Source: Mycobacteriaceae bacterium (GTDB lineage Bacteria; Actinomycetota; Actinomycetes; Mycobacteriales; Mycobacteriaceae). Taken from it: a stretch of 64,000 nucleotides of DNA. Below, piece after piece: positions 1 to 9,053 of the stretch. The translations under genes and the position numbers were made by a program. The notes beneath the pieces were generated by a model. The model made no database searches. It saw only the letters and a program-made list of their open reading frames with translations, and was not told where the DNA came from. The stretch is taken from positions 1 to 64,000 of the forward strand of contig JAQYQB010000003.1 in assembly GCA_028726465.1 (NCBI GenBank), given 5' to 3'. The first letter of the stretch is position 1, and each line of letters begins with the position of its first letter.

Positions 1-1
1 C

Positions 2-733
2 GACTGGTGGGCGCGCATAGGGGAATTCAGGAAAGAAGCCGAAGATGTGGCGGACAAACGGGAGGGCATGACCCCGCGCAATGTCATCCGCACGCTGAAC
101 AGGCATCTTGCCCCCGCAACACCGGTCGCGACCGATGTCGGTCAGCATCAGATGTGGGCGGCACAGAATCTTGTTTTCAGATCCCCAAGACGCTTTATTA
201 CAAGCGGCGGCCTTGGGACAATGGGCTTTGGTCTTGGTGCGGCGATCGGTGCGGCATACGGCTCCGGGGAGAGAAGCGTACTCATCACCGGAGACGGGAG
301 TTTCGGTATGTGCCTCAACGAACTTGCGACGGCGACGACATACAACGTGCCGGTGGTCATTCTGATCATGAACAACGGCGTGCTAGGCATGGTGCGCCAG
401 TGGCAGACGCTGTTTTTCGACGGCAACTACTCGCACACCAAGCTGCGCGAGGGCGGCACCTTCCTGCCGGACTTCGTGCAGCTGTCCCAGGCGCTGGGTT
501 GCGAAGCCATCCGGGTCACCTGCGAGGAGGAGGTCGCCCCGGCTATCGAGCGGGCCCGCGCTATCAACGACCGCCCGGTCGTCATCGACTTCATCGTCGG
601 CGAGGACGCCCAGGTCTGGCCGATGGTCGGCGGCGGGGCATCGAACGAGGAAATCCAATACGTCCAGGGGCTGCGGCCCCTGTTCGCGGAAGAGTCCAGT
701 AAGGACTTGGACGCGACCGGAAAGGAGAGTTAA
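2..733 (+). CDS. ilvB: Acetolactate synthase large subunit, C-terminal part (5' truncated by window edge)
   Basis: Thiamine-diphosphate enzyme that condenses pyruvate (or pyruvate plus 2-oxobutyrate) in the first common step of Val/Leu/Ile synthesis. Only the last 243 residues are visible, covering the ThDP-binding domain: VGQHQMWAAQ near residues 51-60, GDGS at 97-100 and the closing NN at 124-125. The end DRPVVIDFIVGEDAQVWPM is typical of actinobacterial IlvB. The first ~130 visible residues differ: the stretch ITSGGLGTMGFGLGAAIGA and the ELATA segment look like Firmicutes enzymes, and codon use there is foreign (five CTT and five AGA/AGG codons, none of either after about position 390). 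This suggests a mosaic gene or a chimeric join. It is followed after 2 nt by ilvN; the ilvN ribosome-binding site AAGGAGAG lies inside its end. Confidence 0.93.
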   Translation, partial: DWWARIGEFRKEAEDVADKREGMTPRNVIRTLNRHLAPATPVATDVGQHQMWAAQNLVFRSPRRFITSGGLGTMGFGLGAAIGAAYGSGERSVLITGDGSFGMCLNELATATTYNVPVVILIMNNGVLGMVRQWQTLFFDGNYSHTKLREGGTFLPDFVQLSQALGCEAIRVTCEEEVAPAIERARAINDRPVVIDFIVGEDAQVWPMVGGGASNEEIQYVQGLRPLFAEESSKDLDATGKES

Positions 734-735
734 CC

Positions 736-1251
736 ATGGCAGCAACCGATGTCACCCGGCACACGCTGTCGGTGCTCGTCCAAGACGGGGAGGGGATCAT
801 CTCCCGCGTGGCGGGAATGTTTACCCGCCGCGGCTATTCCATAATCTCCTTCGTCTCGGCGCGCACGGAGACCGAAGGCATTAACCGCCTGACTATCGTG
901 GCGGATGCCAACGAGATTGTTATCGAGCAGATTACCAAGCAGCTCAACAAACTCATCCCGGTCATCAAGGTCGTCGAGCTGGAAGAGGATTCCTCGGTCG
1001 CGCGGGCGATCATGTTGGTCAAGGTCGCAGCGAACAACGCAAACCGGCCCCAGGTGGTCGACGCGGTCAACATCTTCCGCGCCCGCGTGGTCGATGTGGC
1101 GCCTGAGTCCGTGGTTGTGGAGGCCACCGGCACCCCCGGCAAGCTGCAAGCGCTGCTGGACGTGTTGGAACCGTTCGGAGTGCGCGAGCTAGTGCAATCT
1201 GGACATGTGGCGCTCTCGCGCGGCCCCAAGGCGATGGCCCCACCCAAATAA
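736..1251 (+). CDS. ilvN: Acetolactate synthase small (regulatory) subunit
   Basis: Regulatory partner of IlvB that stabilises the holoenzyme and carries valine feedback inhibition. The protein has 171 residues, the usual length. An ACT domain spans about residues 9-83 (TLSVLVQDGEGIISRVAG), followed by the ALS_ss C-terminal domain. Residues Gly20-Ile21-Ile22 are present; from memory, this is the position whose substitution makes the C. glutamicum enzyme feedback-resistant, so this copy should be valine-sensitive. It starts at ATG 2 nt after the ilvB stop with an AAGGAG site upstream, so the two are translationally linked. A TGGCC/GGCCA hairpin (1266-1280) lies between it and ilvC. Confidence 0.96.
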   Translation: MAATDVTRHTLSVLVQDGEGIISRVAGMFTRRGYSIISFVSARTETEGINRLTIVADANEIVIEQITKQLNKLIPVIKVVELEEDSSVARAIMLVKVAANNANRPQVVDAVNIFRARVVDVAPESVVVEATGTPGKLQALLDVLEPFGVRELVQSGHVALSRGPKAMAPPK

Positions 1252-1259
1252 ACGAATAA

Positions 1260-2345
<1,086 letters not shown>

Positions 2346-2363
2346 ATTTTCAATCTATTTTCA

Positions 2364-2386
2364 ATAGCCGGTTTTTCGGCTATACT
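2364..2386 (+). promoter_or_regulatory. Dyad and -10 element upstream of the CDF gene
   Basis: Perfect 7-bp inverted repeat ATAGCCG/CGGCTAT separated by GTTTTT; the right arm runs into TATACT (2381-2386), the likely -10 box. No T-run follows, so an operator reading is preferred to a terminator for ilvC, but neither is proven. Confidence 0.45.
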
Positions 2387-2394
2387 CATTGAGT

Positions 2395-3342
2395 ATGACA
2401 AAGCACGGCCACGGTCACAGTCGTGGGCACAGCCACGACCACTCGCACGGCATCGACGCGCAGAACACCCCGCTGCGGGCGCTGGTCACAGCGCTCGCCA
2501 TCACGGGCACGGTGTTCTTCGCGGAGATTGTCGGCGGGGTGGTTTCCGGCTCGCTGGCGCTGCTGGCCGACGCCATGCACATGCTCTCCGATGCCACCGG
2601 CCTCATCCTGGCCGTTATTGCCGTGGTGATTGGCCGCAAGGCGGCCTCGGCTCGGGCGACGTACGGCTATCGGGGAGTGGAGGCCCTTGCCGCCGCGGTC
2701 AACGCCGTGGCAGTTGTTGCCGTCTCCGTGTGGATCGTGGTCTCCGCGCTGCTGCGCCTGGGCAACGACCAGGCGGTGGACCCGCACGTGATGGGCGGGG
2801 TGGCCATCGTCGGCCTGCTAGCTAACGCGGCCAGCGCCTGGGTGCTGCACCGCCAGCGCAGCGCCTCCCTCAACGTCGAGGGCGCGTTCCTGCACGTGCT
2901 AACCGATCTCTTGGGCTCGGTGGCCGTGATCGCGGGCGCCGTCATCATCTACTTCACCGGCTGGCGCGCCGCCGACACGATCGCCTCGTTGGTGATCGCC
3001 GCCATCGTCGCCCCGCGCGCCATCAAGCTGCTGGGCGCTTCCTTGTCCGTGCTGCTGGCCCGAGTGCCGGCCGGCTACGACGTCGCGGACATCGCCGCGG
3101 CGTTGGAGGAAATCCCGCGGGTGCGCGCCGTCCACGACCTGCACGTCTGGTCGGTCAGCGGCACCGAGGCGCTGGCGACCTGCCACCTGGTGGTCAACGA
3201 CGATTTCTCCACCGGGCCGGTGCTGGATAGGGCGCAGGAGATCCTGCACGAGATGGGCATCGAGCATTCGACCATCCAGCTCGAGCACCCCGGGCACCAG
3301 GCGCACGAGACGACCTGTACTGAGCACTCGCACGGCGATTAG
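2395..3342 (+). CDS. Cation diffusion facilitator (zinc/cobalt-type efflux protein)
   Basis: Membrane antiporter that exports divalent metals, most likely Zn2+. The 315-residue protein begins with a His-rich tail (HGHGHSRGHSHDHSHG), followed by six predicted membrane segments. Helix II carries the metal-binding ADAMHMLSD motif and helix V carries HVLTD; the cytosolic C-terminal domain (VRAVHDLHVWSVSG) is typical of the CDF family. I chose ATG 2395 rather than TTG 2389 because TATACT (2381-2386) lies 8 nt upstream, consistent with a leaderless mRNA. The -10 box overlaps the right arm of a perfect ATAGCCG/CGGCTAT dyad (2364-2383) that could bind a metal sensor or be an RNA hairpin. Substrate specificity cannot be read from the sequence. 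Confidence 0.93.
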   Translation: MTKHGHGHSRGHSHDHSHGIDAQNTPLRALVTALAITGTVFFAEIVGGVVSGSLALLADAMHMLSDATGLILAVIAVVIGRKAASARATYGYRGVEALAAAVNAVAVVAVSVWIVVSALLRLGNDQAVDPHVMGGVAIVGLLANAASAWVLHRQRSASLNVEGAFLHVLTDLLGSVAVIAGAVIIYFTGWRAADTIASLVIAAIVAPRAIKLLGASLSVLLARVPAGYDVADIAAALEEIPRVRAVHDLHVWSVSGTEALATCHLVVNDDFSTGPVLDRAQEILHEMGIEHSTIQLEHPGHQAHETTCTEHSHGD

Positions 3343-3363
3343 GGCGGGGTTAAGCTAGGCGGC

Positions 3364-5169
3364 ATGGGTTTCACCACGCCAAGCTATGACCTGCCCGACC
3401 TGTTCGCCCGCATCGATCGCGGGGATATCCAGCTGCCCGATTTTCAGCGATCCTATGCCTGGGACGAAGACCGCATCCGCTCGCTCATCGTGACCGTCCT
3501 GCGCGGCTATCCCATGGGGGCGATGATGGCCCTGGATACGCGCAACGAGCCGCAGCGCTTCCGCCCGCGCCGGATTAGCGGCGCGCCGGCCACCGACAAC
3601 GCCCCCGGCATGTTGCTGCTGGACGGCCAGCAGCGCCTGACCAGCCTCTACCACTGCTTCCGGGGCTCGGGGGAGGTGGAGACCACCGATTTTCGCTCCA
3701 AGAAGATTACCCGCAGCTTCTTCGTTGACGTGCGCAGCGCCGTGCGCGGGGACCTCCTGCCCGACGAGGCGGTTTTCGCCGTCAACCAGGCCGGGGCAGT
3801 GCGCTCCCATTTCGGTCCCGACATCGAGAGCAACCTGCACGAGCGCAGCCAGCAGGTGGCGAACCTTTGCCTGCCGGTCGCCGCGTTGCTGGGGGAGGAG
3901 GGCCCCGCGCTGCTTTTCGACATGGCCGCTCAGGCCGGCGACGGCGACCGGGCGCTGCTGGCAGCCTTCCAGCATCGGGTGATGGCCCCGCTGACCGGGT
4001 ACAACACGCCGATTATCCGGCTGGCCCGCCACACGGCGCGGGCGGGCGTGGGCTCAATTTTCGCCCAGGCCAACGCCGCGGGCCTGCAGATGGACGTCTT
4101 CGACCTGCTCACCGCGGTTTTCGCCGCCGAGGACCCGGACTTCCAGCTGGCCCGCGACTGGGAGGAAACTGAGCGGGTGCTGCGGGACTACCCGGCGCTG
4201 GACGGCATCGGCCGTACGCAGTTCCTGTCGGCGGTCTCCTTGCTGGTGACCGGCTCCCGCGGTCCCGCGCGCGGGCAGCGCGAGGACATTCTGAACCTGC
4301 GCCTGGCCGACTACCGAAAGGCCACGGAGACGCTGCGGATTACCTTCCGGGAGGTCGCCGAGTTCCTATCGCAGCGGTGCATCTTCGAGCTGGCGCAGGT
4401 GCCCTATAGCGCCCAGATCGTTCCCCTGGCGGTGATTCTGGCCCAGCTTTCCGAGGCCCGCGGCGAGCACGGCCGGGTCTTGAGCGCCCAGGCGGCCTGG
4501 GACAAGCTCAACCAGTGGTTCTGGTGCGGGGTGTTCGGGGAGCTCTACGGCTCCTCGGCGGTCAAGCTGCGCTCGGCCCGGGACGTCGACGAGGTCACCG
4601 CCTGGGTCGAGGGTAAGACCGACCGGGCGCCGAAGACGGTGCGCGACGCGCAGTTTAGCGAGTCCCGCCTGCTGTCCGCCGGCCCGGACGATGGGGTCTT
4701 CCATGCCATCTACGCTCTGCTCATGGGCAGGGGAGCGCGGGACTGGCGCACCGCCCAGCCTTTCAACCGGGGGACCATCGGGGACCTGCAGCCGGGCTTC
4801 GAGCCGGTCTTCCCCCTGGCCTGGGCGAAAAAGCACGCGGTGCCGGCCTCCCTGGCGGCCTCCGTGCTCAACCGTGCGCCCATGGGCAAGCGCACCGAGG
4901 TGGTTCTGGACGGCTATTCGCCCGCGCGCTACCTGCCCCGAGTACAATCCAAGTCTTTAATGGAAGACCACGAGTTCGCAGCCGTTTTGGCCAGCCACGA
5001 GCTCGACCCGGAGTACCTGTGGGCCGCCGATTTCGACGGTTTCCTGCGGGATCGCCGCCAGCGCCTGGTGGCGATGATCGAATACGCCATGGGCAAGCCG
5101 GTGCGTCGGGACGTGGATGAGGCCGATCTGACTGCCGGAGAAGAAGGACCGCAAGCCTTTGTTCGTTAA
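3364..5169 (+). CDS. DUF262 (GmrS/ParB-like NTPase) domain protein with a degenerate C-terminal region
   Basis: Protein of 601 residues. The N-terminal DUF262 domain has both family signatures intact: QLPDFQRSYAW at 23-33 and DGQQRLT at 87-93. DUF262 proteins are related to the GmrS part of type IV restriction enzymes that cut modified DNA and act as ParB-like nucleotidases. The C-terminal ~130 residues resemble the DUF1524 nuclease part in outline (FEPVFPLAW at 479-487, then SVLNRAPMGKRTEV), but the HH of the usual HHIFP motif reads EP, so nuclease activity is doubtful. It stands alone between ilvC and serA in an otherwise housekeeping block. TAAGCT (3351-3356) sits 7 nt before the ATG, suggesting a leaderless mRNA. 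A role in defence is inference only. Confidence 0.85.
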   Translation: MGFTTPSYDLPDLFARIDRGDIQLPDFQRSYAWDEDRIRSLIVTVLRGYPMGAMMALDTRNEPQRFRPRRISGAPATDNAPGMLLLDGQQRLTSLYHCFRGSGEVETTDFRSKKITRSFFVDVRSAVRGDLLPDEAVFAVNQAGAVRSHFGPDIESNLHERSQQVANLCLPVAALLGEEGPALLFDMAAQAGDGDRALLAAFQHRVMAPLTGYNTPIIRLARHTARAGVGSIFAQANAAGLQMDVFDLLTAVFAAEDPDFQLARDWEETERVLRDYPALDGIGRTQFLSAVSLLVTGSRGPARGQREDILNLRLADYRKATETLRITFREVAEFLSQRCIFELAQVPYSAQIVPLAVILAQLSEARGEHGRVLSAQAAWDKLNQWFWCGVFGELYGSSAVKLRSARDVDEVTAWVEGKTDRAPKTVRDAQFSESRLLSAGPDDGVFHAIYALLMGRGARDWRTAQPFNRGTIGDLQPGFEPVFPLAWAKKHAVPASLAASVLNRAPMGKRTEVVLDGYSPARYLPRVQSKSLMEDHEFAAVLASHELDPEYLWAADFDGFLRDRRQRLVAMIEYAMGKPVRRDVDEADLTAGEEGPQAFVR

Positions 5170-6106
5170 AGGTGTTCGCACCCGCACTGCAGTCGTCGCC
5201 GCCCATGTCGCGTCGGTGGCGCTGTGCCTGACGCTTTCTGGCTGCCACGACGTGCTCCACCAGCCGACGGCGGTGCTCACGGATTCGGTGACCCCGGCCG
5301 AATCCGACATCAACTTAGACGACGCGGCGGCCGAAAACCGCAACCGTATGGTCAAGGAGGAGTTCAAGGGGCACTTCCACGTCTTCGAGGACCCGTACGG
5401 GTTGGAAACGCTCCGGTATTTCTTCCCGGAGTCGCCGACCCTGGTCATCAGCGATCAACGGGATTCTTCTAAGCTGCGCGCGGCGTCCATCGCGGTGTCC
5501 CAGCGCGCGCCCATGCTGGTCTACGACGAGTCCATCCGCAACGATATCTATACCGAGATGGCCCGGCTCGGCGTGGACCGGGCGCTGATGGTCGGCCAGG
5601 TGCCGATGACGGCCTCGGCCGGCTCCGTGCGCCTCATCCAGGACCCGGGCACCACCTGGGCGCTGGGGCAGATCACCGCCTTCCAGTTTGAGAGCAAGGT
5701 GGTGGCCAACCGGGAGAACATGGCGCGCGCGGTGGCGCACCTGGACGGGCGGACCCGCACGGAGCTGAAGGCGGCCTGGGAGCCGCTCGAGCGGCTCGAG
5801 GACGAGGAGGCTGTGCCGCTGCCGGCCCAGTCGCGGCGCGACGCGGACATGGCGCCCATTGTGGTGGCCACGGAGGCGGCCTCGGTGGCATCGGTAGCTA
5901 ACGCCCGATCCTATGGCGCGGGCGTGCGGATGATGCCCACGGCCGACCCGCGGGAGTCCAAGGTTTCGCAGGCCATGGTCGAGGGGATGGAAGACGGCCC
6001 GTTGGTGGCTCTTGGCCCCGAATTCGGGGATGAAAAACTGTTAGCCGATAGAATTAGGGAAGGCTGGTCGGAACCGCGCCCTGCCAGTGGCGTTCCCGCT
6101 GCATAG
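5159..6106 (+). CDS. Putative secreted lipoprotein with a cell-wall-binding-repeat-like domain
   Basis: Protein of 315 residues starting at TTG 5159, overlapping the end of the DUF262 gene by 11 nt, with an AAGAAGG site 11 nt upstream. The signal peptide (positive start, hydrophobic core about 11-26) ends in the lipobox LSGC with Cys29, so the protein should be lipid-anchored outside the membrane. Residues ~70-150 (PTLVISDQRD, then APMLVYDES and MARLGVDRALMVG) resemble the repeat found in CWB2-like cell-wall-binding proteins and also the N-terminal domain of the lipoprotein at 9054. No catalytic motif was recognised. The overlap suggests co-transcription with the DUF262 gene, although a functional link is not evident. 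Confidence 0.75.
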   Translation: MFVKGVRTRTAVVAAHVASVALCLTLSGCHDVLHQPTAVLTDSVTPAESDINLDDAAAENRNRMVKEEFKGHFHVFEDPYGLETLRYFFPESPTLVISDQRDSSKLRAASIAVSQRAPMLVYDESIRNDIYTEMARLGVDRALMVGQVPMTASAGSVRLIQDPGTTWALGQITAFQFESKVVANRENMARAVAHLDGRTRTELKAAWEPLERLEDEEAVPLPAQSRRDADMAPIVVATEAASVASVANARSYGAGVRMMPTADPRESKVSQAMVEGMEDGPLVALGPEFGDEKLLADRIREGWSEPRPASGVPAA

Positions 6107-6171
6107 CCAGGGTACTACAGAAGGCCAGCCGGATCCCTCTTTCTAAAAGACAACAACCCCAGGAGCCTTCA

Positions 6172-7758
6172 ATGACCAAGCCCCTTGTAGTGATAGCCGA
6201 CAAGCTTGCCCAGTCCACCGTCGACGCGCTTGGTGAGTCCGTGGAGGTCAAGTGGGTTGACGGCCCGAACCGGGCCGAGCTGCTGGCGGCCGTCCCGGCT
6301 GCCGATGCCCTCTTGGTGCGCTCCGCGACCACCGTTGACGCGGAGGTGCTCGCCGCCGCGACCAACCTGAAGATCGTCGGCCGCGCCGGCGTCGGCCTCG
6401 ACAACGTCGACATCGACGCGGCCACCGAGCGTGGCGTCATGGTGGTCAACGCGCCGACCTCGAACATCCACTCCGCCTGCGAGCAGGCCATCGCCCTGCT
6501 GCTGGCCACCGCCCGCCAGGTGCCTGCCGCCGACCGCAGTCTGCGCGAGGGGCGCTGGGCGCGCTCCGAGTTCAAGGGCGTGGAGGTCTACGGCAAGACC
6601 GTCGGCATCGTCGGCTTCGGCCACATCGGCCAGCTCTTCGCCCAGCGCCTGAAGGCCTTCGAGACCACCCTGTTGGCCTACGACCCGTACGCCAACCCGG
6701 CTCGCGCCGGTTCCCTCGGGGTCGAGCTGGTGGAGCTCGACGAGCTGATGGAGCGTTCCGATTTCGTGACCATCCACCTGCCGAAGACCCCGGAGACCGC
6801 CGGGATGTTCGACGCCGAGCTGCTGGCCAAGGCGAAGCCCGGCCAGATCCTGATCAACGCCGCTCGCGGCGGGCTGGTCGACGAGGCCGCGCTGGCCGAA
6901 TCCATCCGCTCGGGCCGCCACCGCGGCGCCGGCTTCGACGTCTATGCCTCCGAGCCGTGCACCGATTCGCCGCTGTTCGAACTGGACGCGGTCACCGTCT
7001 CCCCGCACCTGGGCGCTTCCACGGTGGAAGCCCAGGACCGCGCGGGCACGGACGTGGCGGCGTCGGTCCTCAAGGCGCTGGCCGGCGAATTCGTCCCGGA
7101 CGCGGTCAACGTCTCGGGCGGGCGCGTGGGCGAGGAGGTCGCCCTGTGGCTGGAGCTGGCCCGCAAGGTTGGCCTGGCGGCCGGCAAGCTGCTGGATTCC
7201 CCGGCGGTGGCCATCGAGGTCCAGGCCTGCGGCGAGCTGGCCAACGAAGGCCCGGATGTGCTGGGGCTGTCCGCCGTGCGCGGCCTGTTTAGCGGCGTGG
7301 TGGACGAGCCGGTCACCTTCGTCAACGCTATGCAGATTGCCGAGAGCCGCGGCGTCGACGTGCAGGTCGGCACCGGCGAGGTCGCCCAGGGCCACAGCTC
7401 CGTGCTGCGCGTCAAGGTCATCGGCTCCAACGGTGAGGTCTCCGTGCTGGAGGGCGCGCGCACCGGCATCGACGGCGTAGAGAAGATCGTGCGCATCGAT
7501 GGCCGCGGCGTCGACATGCGGGCCCAGGGCCGGAACCTGTTCTTCCGCTACGCGGATGCTCCGGGCGCGCTCGGCACGGTCGGCACGGTGCTGGGCGGGG
7601 CCCGCATCAACATCGAGGCCGCCGCGCTGACCCAGGGCAAGGTGGCCGACGACGCCGTACTCATCCTGCGCGTGGACAACCCGGTCTCCAGCGAGCTGAC
7701 CGAGGAGATCTGCAACAAGCTGGGTGCCACCTGCCTGCAGCTGAACTTCGACGCCTAG
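6172..7758 (+). CDS. serA: D-3-phosphoglycerate dehydrogenase
   Basis: Oxidises 3-phosphoglycerate with NAD+, the first step of serine synthesis. The 528-residue length matches the long actinobacterial type with substrate-binding, NAD-binding, intervening (ASB) and C-terminal ACT domains. Visible motifs are GFGHIGQ (148-154) for NAD binding, the catalytic Arg in INAARGGLVDE and the catalytic His in SPHLGAST. The ACT domain occupies roughly the last 75 residues (FRYADAPGALGTVGTVLGG) and is where serine would inhibit. ATG 6172 has AGGAG (6161-6165) 6 nt upstream. An 18/19-bp repeat array starts at its stop codon. Confidence 0.97.
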   Translation: MTKPLVVIADKLAQSTVDALGESVEVKWVDGPNRAELLAAVPAADALLVRSATTVDAEVLAAATNLKIVGRAGVGLDNVDIDAATERGVMVVNAPTSNIHSACEQAIALLLATARQVPAADRSLREGRWARSEFKGVEVYGKTVGIVGFGHIGQLFAQRLKAFETTLLAYDPYANPARAGSLGVELVELDELMERSDFVTIHLPKTPETAGMFDAELLAKAKPGQILINAARGGLVDEAALAESIRSGRHRGAGFDVYASEPCTDSPLFELDAVTVSPHLGASTVEAQDRAGTDVAASVLKALAGEFVPDAVNVSGGRVGEEVALWLELARKVGLAAGKLLDSPAVAIEVQACGELANEGPDVLGLSAVRGLFSGVVDEPVTFVNAMQIAESRGVDVQVGTGEVAQGHSSVLRVKVIGSNGEVSVLEGARTGIDGVEKIVRIDGRGVDMRAQGRNLFFRYADAPGALGTVGTVLGGARINIEAAALTQGKVADDAVLILRVDNPVSSELTEEICNKLGATCLQLNFDA

Positions 7759-7833
7759 GCGTCAAAGGACGCCTAGGCGAGAGAAGGAGGCCTAAGCGCC
7801 AAGAGGAGGCCTACGGGCCAAAAGGAGGCCTCC
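7748..7833 (+). repeat. 19-bp tandem repeat with AGGAGGCCT core between serA and leuB
   Basis: AGGACGCCT at 7766 is followed by AGGAGGCCT at 7785, 7804 and 7823, exactly 19 bp apart; a further degenerate unit (GACGCCTAGGCG at 7750) overlaps the serA stop with an 18-bp step. Each unit contains a Shine-Dalgarno-like AGGAGG and the palindrome AGGCCT. No open frame begins behind any of them. The array lies about 105 bp upstream of the leuB start. Confidence 0.85.
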
Positions 7834-7892
7834 GCAAGAAGGGCCGAATCCGGCCGGCGCACAAAAATGGCCGCCTAGCCGCCGGGGTTTGC

Positions 7893-7936
7893 TACACTGA
7901 GTCAAAGTCCATTATGCGGAATAGGAGTCTCAGTAT
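7893..7936 (+). promoter_or_regulatory. leuB promoter region with possible operator arms
   Basis: TACACT (7893-7898) is a plausible -10 element. The leader carries ACTGAG (7896-7901) and its complement CTCAGT (7931-7936) flanking the AGGAG ribosome-binding site (7923-7927). The arms could form an RNA hairpin over the site or be part of a regulator site; leuB is a known target of LtbR in C. glutamicum, but I cannot verify the motif here. Confidence 0.4.
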
Positions 7937-8962
7937 ATGAAACTTGCGGTTATTGGCGGCGACGGAATCGGCCCCGAGGTTACGGCGGAGGCCCTCAAGG
8001 TGCTGAAGGCTGTGCGCTCGGACATCGAGGCCACCGACTTCGACCTGGGTGCCTCCCGTTATGTGCGCTCCGGCGAGCTGTTGACCGAGGACGACCTGGC
8101 GGCCCTGCGCGAGCACGATGCCATCCTGCTGGGTGCTATCGGCGACCCGGCCCGGGTGGCGCCCGGCGTGCTGGAGCGGGGATTGCTGCTCAAGCTGCGC
8201 TTCGCCCTCGATCACCACGTCAACCTGCGCCCGTTTACGGCTCGTGCCGACGCGGCCAGCAGCCCGCTGGCTAACCCGGGCGACATCGACCTGGTGGTCG
8301 TGCGCGAGGGTACCGAGGGCCTCTACTGCGGCAACGGCGGCACCCTGCGCGAGAACACCCCGCACGAGGTGGCCTCCGAGGTCTCCCAGAACACCCGCTT
8401 CGGCGTTGAGCGGGTGGTGCGCGACGCCTTCGCCCGCGCCCAGGCTCGCCGCGGGCACCTGACCCTGGTTCACAAGACCAACGTCTTGGTCAACGCCGGC
8501 GGCCTCTGGCAGCGCACCGTCGACGAGGTGGCTCGCGAATACCCGGACGTCACGGTCGACTACAACCACGTCGACGCGGCCACCATCTACCTGGTCACCG
8601 ATCCGGGCCGCTACGACGTTATCGTCACCGACAACCTCTTTGGCGACATCCTGACGGACTTGGCCGGCGCGGTTACCGGCGGCATCGGCCTGGCGGCCTC
8701 CGGCAACATCGACGCCTCCCGGGTAAACCCCTCGATGTTCGAGCCGGTCCACGGCTCCGCGCCGGATATCGCCGGTCAGGGCGTGGCCGACCCGACCGCG
8801 GCCATCCTCTCGGCTGCGCTCCTGCTGCGCCACCTGGGCGACGAGGCCAACGCCGAGCGCATCGAGAAGGCCGTGGCCGCCGATGTCGCTGCGCGCACGG
8901 GTGCCCCCATCGTGACCACCGAGGTCGGTGACCGCCTGGCCCGAGCCGTGTGCGCTGGCTAA
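7937..8962 (+). CDS. leuB: 3-isopropylmalate dehydrogenase
   Basis: Oxidative decarboxylation of 3-isopropylmalate to 2-ketoisocaproate with NAD+, in leucine synthesis. The 341 residues match the short actinobacterial LeuB. Visible motifs include the N-terminal GGDGIGPEV, the substrate-binding stretch with [14 protein letters not shown], the Lys of [18 protein letters not shown] for metal binding and [14 protein letters not shown] for NAD binding. ATG 7937 has AGGAG 9 nt upstream. It is unlinked from leuCD, as in C. glutamicum, and sits next to serA. Confidence 0.97.
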   Translation: MKLAVIGGDGIGPEVTAEALKVLKAVRSDIEATDFDLGASRYVRSGELLTEDDLAALREHDAILLGAIGDPARVAPGVLERGLLLKLRFALDHHVNLRPFTARADAASSPLANPGDIDLVVVREGTEGLYCGNGGTLRENTPHEVASEVSQNTRFGVERVVRDAFARAQARRGHLTLVHKTNVLVNAGGLWQRTVDEVAREYPDVTVDYNHVDAATIYLVTDPGRYDVIVTDNLFGDILTDLAGAVTGGIGLAASGNIDASRVNPSMFEPVHGSAPDIAGQGVADPTAAILSAALLLRHLGDEANAERIEKAVAADVAARTGAPIVTTEVGDRLARAVCAG

Positions 8963-9053
8963 ACCCGCGGGTTAACCGAACCGCAGGCTGGGCGAGGAAT
9001 TAAGAATGCAGGAAACTGCATACCAAGCCCGGCCGGCTTGTAAGATGATCACG

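Noticed and set aside
3364..6106. DUF262 gene and lipoprotein as a two-gene defence system
   Set aside because: The overlap shows co-transcription only; the lipoprotein is extracytoplasmic and the neighbours are biosynthetic, so a defence operon is not supported.
7842..7855. GGCCG-AATC-CGGCC hairpin as the serA terminator
   Set aside because: Only a 5-bp stem and no T-run follows; it may be incidental GC-rich pairing.
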